Shown here in pieces: positions 20,259 to 29,037 of a DNA stretch of 56,391 bases. A program made the translations under genes and the position numbers. The stretch covers positions 1 through 56,391 of the forward strand of contig CALXHN010000004.1 of assembly GCA_944388105.1 (NCBI GenBank), given 5' to 3'. The DNA comes from an uncultured Gemmiger sp. (GTDB taxonomy: Bacteria; Bacillota; Clostridia; Oscillospirales; Ruminococcaceae). Every line of letters begins with the position of its first letter. Position 1 is the first letter of the stretch. Under the pieces are notes generated by a model, which saw only the letters and a list, made by a program, of their open reading frames with translations, ran no database searches and was not told the origin of the DNA.

Positions 20259-21027
20259 CTTCGAACACGACCTCCTCATCTTCGGCAGCAGCGGCGGCAG
20301 CCTTGTTCTGGTTGAAGAAGACCAGCAGGGCAACAGCGGTACCGGTGATCGCCACGGCCATGGTGCCCAGGCCCATGTAGGAGACCAGCACATAGCCCAG
20401 CAGGACGAACGGAATCAGTTCCTTCTTGGCCATAACGTTCAGGATCATGGCGAAGCCGACGGCGGGCAGCATCTTGCCGGCCACGGTCAGGCCGGTGCTG
20501 AGCCAGCCAGGGATCAGGTTGATGACGGCTTCCAGGCCGGTGGCGCTCAGGGCGGCGACCAGGCCGATGATGCAGCCCACGATGAAGAAGACCCACACGG
20601 TGGTGTTGGCCGCAATCCGGAAACCGCGGAAGTTCTTCTTGTCCAGGGCACGGGTGGCAAAGCCGCTCAGGGTGGTGGCAAAGGTGTAGGTGGCAGTCAG
20701 AACGAACTGGAACCCGACCGCAAACGGGATGGACAGGGCCAGGGCGGTCTCCACCGGAACACCGGCGGTGATGGCCATGATGGCGCCCACGATGCCGGGG
20801 CCCATATGGTTCGGGGGGATGGAACCTCCCTGAGAAACGCCGTAGCCCATGAAGGCCAGCTCACCCACAGCGCCCATGGCCAGACCGGTCACAGGGTCGC
20901 CCAGGATGATGCCCACGCCCGTTGCCATGACCAGGCAGCGGTTGGTGTAGATGCCCAGCAGCATACCGGCCAGACAGACGCCGGTCCACAGGGCAATCAA
21001 CACTGCTTGTAACATTGTGATTTGCAC
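20248..21027 (-). CDS. PTS mannose-family transporter subunit IIC
   Basis: This 259-aa polytopic membrane protein has the IIC pattern: an N-terminal LIALWTGVCLAGMLLGIYTNR helix, GDPVTGLAMGAVGELAFMG and a PPNHMGPGIVGAIMAI segment. It ends in an alanine-rich, acidic tail (EDEEVVFEDGI). The ATG at 21027 has AGGAG upstream and follows IIB by 24 bases. It forms the sugar channel with IID. Confidence 0.94.
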   Translation of the reverse strand: MQITMLQAVLIALWTGVCLAGMLLGIYTNRCLVMATGVGIILGDPVTGLAMGAVGELAFMGYGVSQGGSIPPNHMGPGIVGAIMAITAGVPVETALALSIPFAVGFQFVLTATYTFATTLSGFATRALDKKNFRGFRIAANTTVWVFFIVGCIIGLVAALSATGLEAVINLIPGWLSTGLTVAGKMLPAVGFAMILNVMAKKELIPFVLLGYVLVSYMGLGTMAVAITGTAVALLVFFNQNKAAAAAAEDEEVVFEDGI

Positions 21028-21051
21028 AGAAAACTCCTCCTTACAGATTTA

Positions 21052-21537
21052 TCAGATGTAATCGTTCAGGTTGACCTGAGCGACACCATCATCACCGGTA
21101 GCAGTGGCCTTGGTGTTGAAGGTAACACCGTACTTGTCCCGCAGTTCCCGCAGGGCGGCCTTGTCCTCGGGTCCCAGCGCGATGAACTTGCTGACCTCTT
21201 CCTTGCCGGGTGCGTGGTGGATGTTGCCGACATTGATCTCCTTGACGGGGACACCGCCGGCCACCAGACGCAGGGCGTCGGCGGGGCTCTTGCAGACGAT
21301 GAAGATGGTCTGCTTGGGAGAAGCCTTGTTGATCAGCTCGCAGGTCTTCTGCACAGAGAAGAAGCGCATGGCGATGGTGCGGGGCACGACCGCCTTCATC
21401 AGCTGCTGCTGGATGGGATCGGCGCTGGCGGCGTCGTTGGCCACGATGACCGTGTTCACGCCGAGAGCCTTGATCCAGACCTGACCCTGGCCGTGGATGA
21501 GGCGTTCATCAATACGGAAAGCAACGATATTGGGCAT
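21052..21537 (-). CDS. PTS mannose-family IIB phosphocarrier
   Basis: A 161-aa cytosolic protein. It opens with the conserved RIDERLIHGQ segment in which H15 takes phosphate from IIA and passes it to the sugar. Closest in layout to the AgaV-type IIB of N-acetylgalactosamine and hyaluronan systems. Preceded by AGGAGGA and 45 bases from the GH88 stop, inside the same operon. Confidence 0.95.
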   Translation of the reverse strand: MPNIVAFRIDERLIHGQGQVWIKALGVNTVIVANDAASADPIQQQLMKAVVPRTIAMRFFSVQKTCELINKASPKQTIFIVCKSPADALRLVAGGVPVKEINVGNIHHAPGKEEVSKFIALGPEDKAALRELRDKYGVTFNTKATATGDDGVAQVNLNDYI

Positions 21538-21582
21538 GATTCTGTCCTCCTTATGAAATTTGATCCAATCCGGTACCGGTCT

Positions 21583-22773
21583 TTACCAGTACAGATTCCA
21601 ATCCTTGTAGAAACGGACCAGGGCTTCCATGTAGTAGTAGTCGCCCCAGATGTTGCCCTCGTCCACACCCTTGCCGCTGTGCCAGGAGTAGACCCCGTGG
21701 TACAGCACCGGGCTGCCGGGTTTGGCCTCGGTGCCCTGGTAGTTCTGCATCAGGCTGCGCAGGATGCGGTGGCAGGCATATTTGTAGGTGTTCTTTTCGG
21801 GGTCGGTCTCCGGCAGGTACTTGCCCATCTCCAGCATGCCGCACACGGCGATGGCCGCGGCGGAGGAGTCACGGGACTGCCCGGAACCGTCGCCGAAAAT
21901 CAGGTCCCAGTAGCACACATCGTCTTCCGGCAGGCGGTTGAGGAAGTAGTTGGTCATGCCCTCAAACAGATTGACGGAGGCGGGGTTGTGGTTCTGGATG
22001 TAGTTCAGGGGAATGCCGTAGATGCCCCAGGCCTGCCCGCGGGCCCAGGCGGAATCATCGCTGTAGCCCTGGCGGGTGGCGCCCCGCAGGGGAGCGCCGG
22101 TCTTGGCGTCGAAGTAGTAGGTGTGGAAGGCGGAGGCATCGTCCCGGATGACGTGGTTGGCGGCCGTCTCGTAATGGCGGTCGGCGGCGTCGGCGTACTT
22201 GCGGTCACCGGTGACTTCGGTGGCCCAGTACAGCAGGGGGATGTTCATGAAGCAGTCGATGATCAGGCGGTAGTTGTCCTGGGCACCCACAGCGCCCCAG
22301 GCCTGGATGAAGCCATCCCGGGCGTTGTAGCGTTCCATGAGCTTGTCCGCCGCCAGGATGCCGGCCCGCCGGCCCTTTTCGGAACCGGTGAGCTTGTAGC
22401 CCGCCACGCAGGAGGGCGAATACAGGAAGCCCAGGTCGTGGTGATCCAGCTCGATGCGGTTTTCCACCCGGTGCAGGAAGGAATCGATGTTCTTCTCGGC
22501 CAGGGCGCGGAACTCTTCGTCCCCGGTGTACTCATAGCACAGCCAGAGCAGGCCGGTCCAGAAGCCGTCGGTCCATTCGATGTTTTCGATGATGGGATAC
22601 TGCAGGCCCTTGGTGGCGGACCAGGGGAACTTGGTGCCGAAGTACTTCATGTTTTCCCGGGTCTGGGCCACCACGAAGTCCATGGCTTTTTCCACTTCCG
22701 CCTTGGTCAGCAGCGGGGTGGACAGGTATTTGTCCCGCTTGGCGATGGGTTCCACATGAATGGTTTTGATCAT
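21583..22773 (-). CDS. ugl: Unsaturated glucuronyl hydrolase, GH88
   Basis: A 396-aa (alpha/alpha)6-barrel enzyme that removes the 4,5-unsaturated uronic acid from disaccharides left by hyaluronan or chondroitin lyases. The two catalytic aspartates are visible as D113 in HHDLGFLY and D173 in IIDCFMN, with the same 60-residue separation as the D115/D175 pair known in the streptococcal enzyme. No signal peptide: it acts on PTS-imported, phosphorylated substrate in the cytoplasm. Position between PTS IIA and IIB is the same as in Streptococcus. The gene has GAGGAGGG upstream of the ATG. Preference for sulfated chondroitin versus hyaluronan units is not readable here. Confidence 0.95.
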   Translation of the reverse strand: MIKTIHVEPIAKRDKYLSTPLLTKAEVEKAMDFVVAQTRENMKYFGTKFPWSATKGLQYPIIENIEWTDGFWTGLLWLCYEYTGDEEFRALAEKNIDSFLHRVENRIELDHHDLGFLYSPSCVAGYKLTGSEKGRRAGILAADKLMERYNARDGFIQAWGAVGAQDNYRLIIDCFMNIPLLYWATEVTGDRKYADAADRHYETAANHVIRDDASAFHTYYFDAKTGAPLRGATRQGYSDDSAWARGQAWGIYGIPLNYIQNHNPASVNLFEGMTNYFLNRLPEDDVCYWDLIFGDGSGQSRDSSAAAIAVCGMLEMGKYLPETDPEKNTYKYACHRILRSLMQNYQGTEAKPGSPVLYHGVYSWHSGKGVDEGNIWGDYYYMEALVRFYKDWNLYW

Positions 22774-22793
22774 TTCGGACCCTCCTCTTGGTC

Positions 22794-23228
22794 TTACAGG
22801 CCGCCCTCGAAATCCGGTTCTTCGGAATCATCGGACTGGGCATCCCAGTCCATGAAGCCTTCCACGCCGGTCTGCAGCACGTCGGCGGCCAGCTCGGCCA
22901 GACCCATGCTGTCGGAGGAGAAGGCCGCTTCCATCAGCGCGGGCATGTTGGCGCCGGCCACCACCCGCACGTCCTTGCCGGTCTGGGTCATCTTCAGTTC
23001 CACCGCGGTGCGGAAGGGGGTGCCGCCGGCCAGGTCGGCCATGATCAGGACTTCCTTGTCGGGGATGGACGCCAGCAGGGCGCTCATCTTCTCCTTCAGT
23101 TCCTCGGGGCTCATGCCCTCCTCAAAGTCCAGGGCATAGACGTTTTCCGGTGCGCCGGCCACCAGCCGGGTGGCGCTCAGGGCGCCCGTGGCGTAGTTGC
23201 CGTGACCGATAATCAGGATGCTGACCAT
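22794..23228 (-). CDS. PTS mannose-family IIA phosphocarrier
   Basis: A 144-aa protein with the IIA fold: ILIIGHGNYATG with phosphorylatable H9, and MADLAGGTPF. It receives phosphate from HPr and passes it to IIB. It is the first gene of the sugar operon, with an AAGGAGG site. The C-terminus is acidic and slightly longer than usual. Confidence 0.95.
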   Translation of the reverse strand: MVSILIIGHGNYATGALSATRLVAGAPENVYALDFEEGMSPEELKEKMSALLASIPDKEVLIMADLAGGTPFRTAVELKMTQTGKDVRVVAGANMPALMEAAFSSDSMGLAELAADVLQTGVEGFMDWDAQSDDSEEPDFEGGL

Positions 23229-23279
23229 ACGATTTTCCTCCTTGCGGTTTGCCTGCTTGTTGCGTTTGCGTTGTACTCA

Positions 23280-23332
23280 AGTATAAGGCCTAAATGCCGG
23301 CGCATGAATAGCTTATCCGACACAGTTTATTC
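23280..23332 (-). promoter_or_regulatory. Promoter and putative AraC site of the glycosaminoglycan operon
   Basis: On the minus strand a TATACT -10 (23285-23280) lies 17 bases after a poor TTCATG -35, as expected for an activator-dependent promoter. Just upstream, GAATA...TATTC forms an inverted repeat (about 23304-23332) that could bind the AraC-family regulator encoded next door. Confidence 0.45.
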
Positions 23333-23417
23333 ACAAAACGGATTTTTCTGGCCGAAATTTTTCCGGACTTCCGACAGTTGTTGGGCAATATGGCAAAAAA
23401 ATGCGGGCAAAAATCGT

Positions 23418-23461
23418 GAAAAGCGCCCTGCGGCGAATCTACGTCACAGGGCGCTTTTTTG
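23418..23461 (-). terminator. Terminator after the AraC-family gene
   Basis: AAAAGCGCCCTG pairs with CAGGGCGCTTTT; T-runs exist on both sides, so it ends the leftward regulator gene and insulates the PTS operon. Confidence 0.8.
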
Positions 23462-23495
23462 TTTTTGCCCGTTGTGCGATTGTGTGGATCAGGTC

Positions 23496-24275
23496 TCAGT
23501 TTTCCAGTTCGGTGCGGTCCTTCACGTTGGCATACACCTCGGTCTTGTCCTTCACAAATTGGGTAGGAGAGCAGCCGTAGAACTTCTTGAACACCCGGGA
23601 GAAATACAGGGCGTTGTCAAAGCCGCACATCTGTGCGATCTCGGCCACGGTGTAGCCGGCGGTCCACAGGGTCAGCATCCGTTCGGCGCTCTTCATCCGC
23701 ATGTCGGTGAGGTATTCCAGGGGCGAAACCCCCACTTCCTTCTTGAAAAGTTTGCGCAGATAGTCGTAGTGGAAGGGCATGGAGTGAATGAATTCATCCA
23801 GCTGGTAATCGGTGCGGGTGTAGTTTTCCTGGATGCTGGCACGGATCTGGGCCACCGGGCCGGAAAACTCCACATTGCTGCGGAAGACCACGATGTAGCT
23901 GGCGATCAGGTCCCCCAGGGAGGCCAGCACCAGTTCGTGCTTTTTCTTGTCCGACATGTGGTACAGCCGCACCTGGGCGAACGCATTGGCCAGACCGTTG
24001 TCCTCGTCCGCCACCCGGAAGGGGGTGTGATAGGGGAAGGAGGGGGATTCCAGCATGATGTAGATGTTGGCAAAGCCTTCCACGCCGGAATTGGCGTGAG
24101 GCACCTTGGGCGGAATGACCACCGTCTCCCCTGCTTTGTAATGGATGGGCGGCTGGTTCTCAAACCGGAAGGCGCCTTCCCCTTCGGTGCAGTAGACCAC
24201 CTCCCAGTGTTCATGCTTGTGCATGCGCACGTTGTAGATCTTGGGGTGTTCCCCCACAAATACGATTCTGTTCAT
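23496..24275 (-). CDS. AraC-family transcriptional regulator
   Basis: A 259-aa protein with an N-terminal cupin-like sugar-sensing domain (around MHKHEHWEVVYCTEGEG, then an AGETVVIPPKVPHA barrel strand) and two C-terminal helix-turn-helix motifs (about 155-245) including the typical VAEIAQMCGFDNALYFSRVFKK signature. It lies directly upstream of the PTS/ugl operon in the same direction and probably activates it in response to the imported sugar. Streptococcal versions of this locus use a LacI-type regulator instead. A hypothetical gene 61 bases upstream probably shares its transcript. Confidence 0.93.
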   Translation of the reverse strand: MNRIVFVGEHPKIYNVRMHKHEHWEVVYCTEGEGAFRFENQPPIHYKAGETVVIPPKVPHANSGVEGFANIYIMLESPSFPYHTPFRVADEDNGLANAFAQVRLYHMSDKKKHELVLASLGDLIASYIVVFRSNVEFSGPVAQIRASIQENYTRTDYQLDEFIHSMPFHYDYLRKLFKKEVGVSPLEYLTDMRMKSAERMLTLWTAGYTVAEIAQMCGFDNALYFSRVFKKFYGCSPTQFVKDKTEVYANVKDRTELEN

Positions 24276-24336
24276 GGTATTCCTCGCTGTTCAGTTCCGG
24301 TGCGCGGGGGGCGCACCGTCCCATGCCGCGGCGCCC

Positions 24337-24753
24337 TCAGGCGTTCGCGCCGGAAGCGAGACGCTTTTTTTCGGCCTCGTTGTAAAGCTGGGTGTAGGAG
24401 GGCTGCCAGGGCACCTGGCAGTTCTGCCCCCACGCCTTGGACCCGAAGACCCGGAAGTTGGGCACGTTGGTGGCACAGTGCTTCTGGGCGAAGTCGATGA
24501 GCAGCACCGCCTTGCGCACCCGCAGCAGCATCTGGGTGGCGGTGAGGGCGTAGATGTAGTAATTGGCGTCCTTGAACTCCCGTTCCATCCCCAGAGGCAT
24601 GGCGCAGTAGATCTCCGCGTGGGCGGCATCGGTGGCATAGCAGCAGATGCCGCCGCCGATCTTTTCCAGGGTGATGCCGTGGTCCCCGCACTCAAATTCA
24701 AATTTGTTCTTGAACAGGTTGAACTTGACCTTGCTCGCTTCTCCGACCTGCAT
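24337..24753 (-). CDS. Hypothetical protein upstream of the AraC regulator
   Basis: A 138-aa protein starting at the ATG at 24753 (GGAAG ribosome site; a frame beginning at 24789 has none). Soluble, mixed alpha/beta, with CGDHGITLEKIGGGICCY and a closing helix rich in Lys/Glu. I do not recognise the family. It precedes the AraC gene in the same direction with 61 bases between, so it may belong to the same sugar locus. The promoter candidate TATGAT lies about 40 bases upstream on the minus strand. Confidence 0.7.
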   Translation of the reverse strand: MQVGEASKVKFNLFKNKFEFECGDHGITLEKIGGGICCYATDAAHAEIYCAMPLGMEREFKDANYYIYALTATQMLLRVRKAVLLIDFAQKHCATNVPNFRVFGSKAWGQNCQVPWQPSYTQLYNEAEKKRLASGANA

Positions 24754-24860
24754 GCATTTTCTTCCTTTCTGTTCCGGTCCCGGTTTCACTCATCTTTTTT
24801 TATCATATCATAAAACCATTTATTATGCCAATCCCCCAAAATTTCGCGTTATTACGCAGT

Positions 24861-27575
24861 TCAGCACAGACTCAGCTCCACCTGACCCGCCGCGGGCACC
24901 TCCAGGCGCACCACCCACAGGCCGGGGCGGCGCTCTTCGGCCCGGGCGCCGGGAAGGCTGCAGACGAGCTGTTTTTCCCCGGGCTGCAGCGTCACCAGCA
25001 GGGCCATGGGACCCGGCCGGGTGCAGTCCAGCCGGACCTGGAGGGAGGCGCAGTCCTCCCCCCAGATGGCATCGTCCACAAAGGTGTCGAAGCCGGGGGT
25101 CAGGGTGCCGGGGCGGCAGCAGGAGGCATACCACTGCACCACCGGTGCGGACAGCCCGCCGAACTGGTGCCAGCCCGCCCCCCGGCCGCAGTCCACCATG
25201 AAATGCTCAAAGCAATGGTAGGTGCGGGCGCACTCGGTCTGCCACAGGTCCAGGGCGGTGCGGGCGATGCGCAGGGCAAAGTCCGGGTCCCCGGCATCCA
25301 GGGCCGCCTTGAAGAAGATCCACTGGTAGGGCATCCACACCGAGCCGTTCCAGTAGCCGTCCTCCCGGGCATAGGGGGCGGACCGGTCCACGGCGGTCAG
25401 GCCGCAGGCGGTCCACAGATGGTCGGGGCTTTTCACCTTTTCCCACAGGCGGCGGGCCCGGTCCGGGGGACAGGCCCCCGCAAAGAGGGGCGAGGCCCCG
25501 TCAAAGCCCATGTTGAAGTTGGTCCCGTCCTTGTACCGGAGGAACGCTTCCGGCCGTTTGTGCTCATCGTGGAGGACATAGCTGTAGTATCCGGCCTCCT
25601 CGTCCCAGGCGACCCGGTTCAGGCAGTCGGTCAGGCGGGCGGCGTCCGCCTCGTACCGGGCGACAGCCTCCCGCAGGCCCATGACCCGGGCCGCATAGGC
25701 CAGGATGCGGGCACACCGCACCGCAAAGGCGGTGGTGATCACCGGGGTGCAGCAGCTCTGCAGTCCCCGCAGGCCCACCTGCTTCTGGGCGGGGTAGTCA
25801 TCCCAGCCGCCGGAGTTGTAGAAATAATCCCAGGGACGCAGCAGGCCGCTTTCCATCCCGCCGGTGGTGGAGCCGCCGGCACGGCCGATGAAAAACTCAT
25901 AGGCATGCCGCATTTTCTGGTACAAGGCCAGGGCATCGGCCCGGGATTCGGGGCGGTTGAGCAGCTCCGCAAAGAGCAGGAACTGGGTGGGCAGCAGGGT
26001 GCCGTGGTGGAGGAAGGCGGCCTCCTCATCATGGGGGTCGGTGAGGTAGGCCCGCAGGCAGTCCAGCCCCCGGGGCAGCGACAGGGCGGCCAACCCCATG
26101 CCGATGAAGCCGGAATCCCAGGTATACAGGCTGTCCCACCAGCGGCCGGGGGTGTTGTGCCGGATATACTGCCGCCGGGTGTACACCGGGTAGACCACGT
26201 TGGTGCACAGCACCCCCTGCATGAGCTGCTGGCCTAAAGCGAAGTCCTTGCCGTGGGGCAGGGCGGCGGCGGGGGCCATGGCCCGCTGCCCTTCCTCCCA
26301 CCGGGCCTGCAGTCCGGCCCGGTCGGCCAGCAGCTGGCGGCAGGTCTCCTCGGCCTGCCGGCCGGCGGGCGCCCAGGCCGCCGCCCCCCAGATCACCCGG
26401 GTCTGCCCGGGCTGCAGGGGGATGGGACGCATGAACACGTCGGTGAAATGCCCTTTACCGTTGCCGGTGAGAAGGTCGTGCACATGGTCCTGGGCGGTGT
26501 CCCGCAGAAAGACGTCCAGTTCATCGTTTTCGATCTGCCGCACCTGGGTGTTTTCGTAGTCCCAGCCCACGGCATAGGTCCCGGCCAGATGGGGATACCG
26601 CAGGGTCAGCAGGGATTCCCCGCCGTGGCCCAGGCGGAGGGGACGGTACCCCTCCCCCCGCTGCAGCAGAAAGACCTGGTCCGCCTCCTCTTCCTCGCAC
26701 AGGACCAGGCAGTCCAGCTTCACCTCCCCCATGCCCAGACCATACAGGGTCAGCGCAAAGGGACCGGCTTCCAGCTCGGTCCGCAGCGGGAAGCGCACCA
26801 CCCAGGGTTCGGTGCAGGGCGGCAGGACGATCTCCTGGCCCGGTCCCAGATTGAACCGGCCGCTCTCCTTGCCCGTGTTCAGGTACCGCACCAGCAGGCA
26901 GGGATGGAACAGGGGCCGGGGCAGATCGAACCGGTAGCGCACCGCGTCCTCAATGCCCCGCCGGGTGCTGCGGCCGAACTGGTCCTTGCCGCATTCACTG
27001 CCGAACCCCATGCCCAGGCCGTACCCGGACAGGAACCCGGGAACGGCTTCCTCCCCCCGGCGCAGCCCGTCCCAGCCCAGGCCGTCGGAGGGGCGGGGCT
27101 GGCGGAACTGCAGCTGCTCATAGTCGTTGGCCATGACCAGCACCGCGCTGTCCGGCAGGCGAATGTCCGCCCCGGGGATGGTCCATGCCTGCCCCGAGGG
27201 GGTGGGGTCGTGGGCGCTGGCCGCATAGTGCAGCACCAGGTCCTGGGGGTCGGGGGAATCGTTGTGCAGTTCCGCCCGGATCAGGCAGGCCTGCTCCCCC
27301 GCCGTCAGGAAGGAGATGTCCGCATAGACCTTGTCCTTCCATTCCAGTTCATGGCGGATGGTGTAGCAGGAAAGGTCCGGCGCCGCCTGCCACACATGCC
27401 AGGGGCCTTCAAACCGGACGTTGGGCACCTCCACCCGGCGGCGGAACAGCCCCGGGAACACCACCAGATCAAACCGGGTGCCGTCGTGGACGGCGGGCAC
27501 ATGGCTGATGCCGCTGTACTGCTTGGTGTAGGGGCCCCAGTCCGGCAGATGCAGGTCGTGGGATTCAAATTTCAT
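24861..27575 (-). CDS. GH63/MGH1-like (alpha/alpha)6 glycoside hydrolase
   Basis: A 904-aa protein without signal peptide. The N-terminal third is a beta-sandwich (about 1-300). The C-terminal part is an (alpha/alpha)6 barrel with motifs of the GH63/trehalase-like clan: RWWDSLYTWDSGFIGMG (acidic residues at the barrel mouth), WDDYPAQK, and DGYWNGSVWMPYQWIFF. The final 70 residues look like another beta strand domain. Such proteins cleave alpha-glucosides or alpha-mannosides. It starts after AGGTGA; the promoter is at 27607-27612. It lies upstream of the AraC locus in the same direction but has its own promoter, so linkage to glycosaminoglycan use is uncertain. Confidence 0.85.
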   Translation of the reverse strand: MKFESHDLHLPDWGPYTKQYSGISHVPAVHDGTRFDLVVFPGLFRRRVEVPNVRFEGPWHVWQAAPDLSCYTIRHELEWKDKVYADISFLTAGEQACLIRAELHNDSPDPQDLVLHYAASAHDPTPSGQAWTIPGADIRLPDSAVLVMANDYEQLQFRQPRPSDGLGWDGLRRGEEAVPGFLSGYGLGMGFGSECGKDQFGRSTRRGIEDAVRYRFDLPRPLFHPCLLVRYLNTGKESGRFNLGPGQEIVLPPCTEPWVVRFPLRTELEAGPFALTLYGLGMGEVKLDCLVLCEEEEADQVFLLQRGEGYRPLRLGHGGESLLTLRYPHLAGTYAVGWDYENTQVRQIENDELDVFLRDTAQDHVHDLLTGNGKGHFTDVFMRPIPLQPGQTRVIWGAAAWAPAGRQAEETCRQLLADRAGLQARWEEGQRAMAPAAALPHGKDFALGQQLMQGVLCTNVVYPVYTRRQYIRHNTPGRWWDSLYTWDSGFIGMGLAALSLPRGLDCLRAYLTDPHDEEAAFLHHGTLLPTQFLLFAELLNRPESRADALALYQKMRHAYEFFIGRAGGSTTGGMESGLLRPWDYFYNSGGWDDYPAQKQVGLRGLQSCCTPVITTAFAVRCARILAYAARVMGLREAVARYEADAARLTDCLNRVAWDEEAGYYSYVLHDEHKRPEAFLRYKDGTNFNMGFDGASPLFAGACPPDRARRLWEKVKSPDHLWTACGLTAVDRSAPYAREDGYWNGSVWMPYQWIFFKAALDAGDPDFALRIARTALDLWQTECARTYHCFEHFMVDCGRGAGWHQFGGLSAPVVQWYASCCRPGTLTPGFDTFVDDAIWGEDCASLQVRLDCTRPGPMALLVTLQPGEKQLVCSLPGARAEERRPGLWVVRLEVPAAGQVELSLC

Positions 27576-27606
27576 CAGGATTCACCTCACGGTGTATTTT
27601 TTCCCC

Positions 27607-27612
27607 ATTATA
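27607..27612 (-). promoter_or_regulatory. Extended -10 promoter of the GH63-like gene
   Basis: The minus strand reads TGCTATAAT, an extended -10, 32 bases before the ATG at 27575. The -35 is weak (TGTCCT). Confidence 0.7.
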
Positions 27613-27737
27613 GCACGGCTGTACAGAGGAGGACATCCGGGCGAACCGCCCAAGAGACGGCCGGATTTTTTATGCGTTCTGCGCATAGCGGCGGGCGGCT
27701 TTTTCCGGTATGATAGAGAAAAGTGTTGGAGACAAAG

Positions 27738-27783
27738 AGAGCAGCACGCCCCCGTCCCAGGGACCGTGCCGCTCTTTTTTTTT
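27738..27783 (+). terminator. Leader terminator/attenuator before the EEP-family gene
   Basis: AGAGCAGCACG pairs with CGTGCCGCTCT (one mismatch) and is followed by nine T. A TATGAT -10 at 27709-27714 lies just upstream, so the hairpin sits inside the leader of the downstream gene and could attenuate it. Confidence 0.65.
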
Positions 27784-27813
27784 CCCTATTCCGCAAAAAA
27801 ACGGAGGATTGGT

Positions 27814-28923
27814 ATGAATCGGACCGCAAAGCGCGCCGCCGCGGCGCTGGGCATCCTTCTGGGGCTGGCGGTGCTGGCCCTGCTGGGGTATGTGGGGTAT
27901 CTGCAGGGGCAGTATTACCGCATCCCGGACAAGACCGAGCTGGAGGTGACCGGTCCCCGCACCGAGCTGCTGGCCACCGGCACCCCCTACACCGCCGTGA
28001 GCTGCAACCTGGGCTTCGGCGCCTACGGGCCGGACTACTCCTTCTTCATGGACACGGGGGAGATGGACGACGGCACCCCCACCCGGGGGGTGCACGGTCG
28101 GGCGGAAAGCCGGGAAGCGGTGCTCACCAACATGGGCACTGCCCTGGACACCCTGACCGCCCTGGACCCGGACCTGCTGCTGTTGCAGGAGGTGGACGAG
28201 AACGCCCACCGCAGTTTCCGGGTGAACCAGCGGCAGATGACGGGGGAGGCTTTTCCCGGCCACAGCCAGGTGTGGGGCGAAAACTTCCACAGCACCTTCC
28301 TGTTCTACCCCTTCACCGACCCCCACGGGGACGCCAAGGCCGGACTGCAGACCCTGTCCCGCTACCGGGTGGACCGGGCGGTGCGGCGCAGCTATCCCAT
28401 TGATGAGAGCTTCTTTCTGAAATTCACCGACCTGGACCGCTGCTTCACCCTGTCCTACCTGCCGGTGGAGGGCACCCACCGCCAGCTGGTGGTGGTGCAC
28501 AGCCACATGTCCGCCTACGACGAGGGGGGCACCGTGCGGGCCCGCCAGCTGGAACTGCTGCGTCAGGTGCTGACCGAGGAATACCAGAAGGGCAACTACG
28601 TCATTGTGGGGGGCGATTTCAACCACGCCCTCTACGGCACCGCCCATGCCTTTGAGAGCCGGCAGACCTTCCCCGGCTGGGTGCAGACCCTGGACGACAC
28701 CGACCTGCCGGAACACTTTGCCTTTGTGGCCGCGGACAACGGCTTCACCGTGCCCACCTGCCGGGGGGCCGACATCCCCTACACCCCCGGGGTGAACTAC
28801 ACCACCGTGGTGGACGGGTTCCTGGTGTCCGACAATGTGACCGCCCGGGCGGAAAACATCGACAGCCAGTTCGCCTTCAGCGACCACAACCCGGTGCTGC
28901 TGACCTTCTCCCTGGCGGCCTGA
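27814..28923 (+). CDS. Membrane-anchored endonuclease/exonuclease/phosphatase-family hydrolase
   Basis: A 369-aa protein. An N-terminal helix (about 12-30, AALGILLGLAVLALLGYVGYL) anchors it, so the catalytic domain is outside. The EEP fold is recognised by SCNLGFG (in place of the usual TxNL), LLLLQEVDEN (metal Glu), VVVHSHMS, VGGDFNHAL (catalytic Asp and Asn) and the terminal FSDHNPVL (Asp-His). All core metal and catalytic residues are present. Related proteins hydrolyse nucleic acids, inositol phosphates or sphingomyelin; the substrate here is unknown. The ATG at 27814 has GGAGG at 27803-27807; upstream in-frame sequence is the leader hairpin. Confidence 0.88.
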   Translation: MNRTAKRAAAALGILLGLAVLALLGYVGYLQGQYYRIPDKTELEVTGPRTELLATGTPYTAVSCNLGFGAYGPDYSFFMDTGEMDDGTPTRGVHGRAESREAVLTNMGTALDTLTALDPDLLLLQEVDENAHRSFRVNQRQMTGEAFPGHSQVWGENFHSTFLFYPFTDPHGDAKAGLQTLSRYRVDRAVRRSYPIDESFFLKFTDLDRCFTLSYLPVEGTHRQLVVVHSHMSAYDEGGTVRARQLELLRQVLTEEYQKGNYVIVGGDFNHALYGTAHAFESRQTFPGWVQTLDDTDLPEHFAFVAADNGFTVPTCRGADIPYTPGVNYTTVVDGFLVSDNVTARAENIDSQFAFSDHNPVLLTFSLAA

Positions 28924-28978
28924 GTGCCGGAATTTGCAGAAAGTTCAGAATTTTCCTCTGTTTTCCCGGGGGCTTGTG

Positions 28979-29010
28979 TGATACAATTGGTTTGTATAAC
29001 AAAGCAAACC
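28979..29010 (+). promoter_or_regulatory. Extended -10 promoter with operator-like inverted repeat
   Basis: TG-A-TACAAT (TACAAT at 28982-28987) is immediately followed by GGTTTGTATAACAAAGCAAACC (28989-29010), an inverted repeat GGTTTG/CAAACC across the transcription start, likely a repressor site controlling the two flavodoxin-like genes. Confidence 0.6.
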
Positions 29011-29037
29011 AGTATGAATTGTCACAGGAGACCCTGC

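Noticed and set aside
24825..27713. Two long plus-strand frames over the GH63-like gene
   Set aside because: Antisense shadows with biased composition and no motif; the minus strand has a full enzyme.
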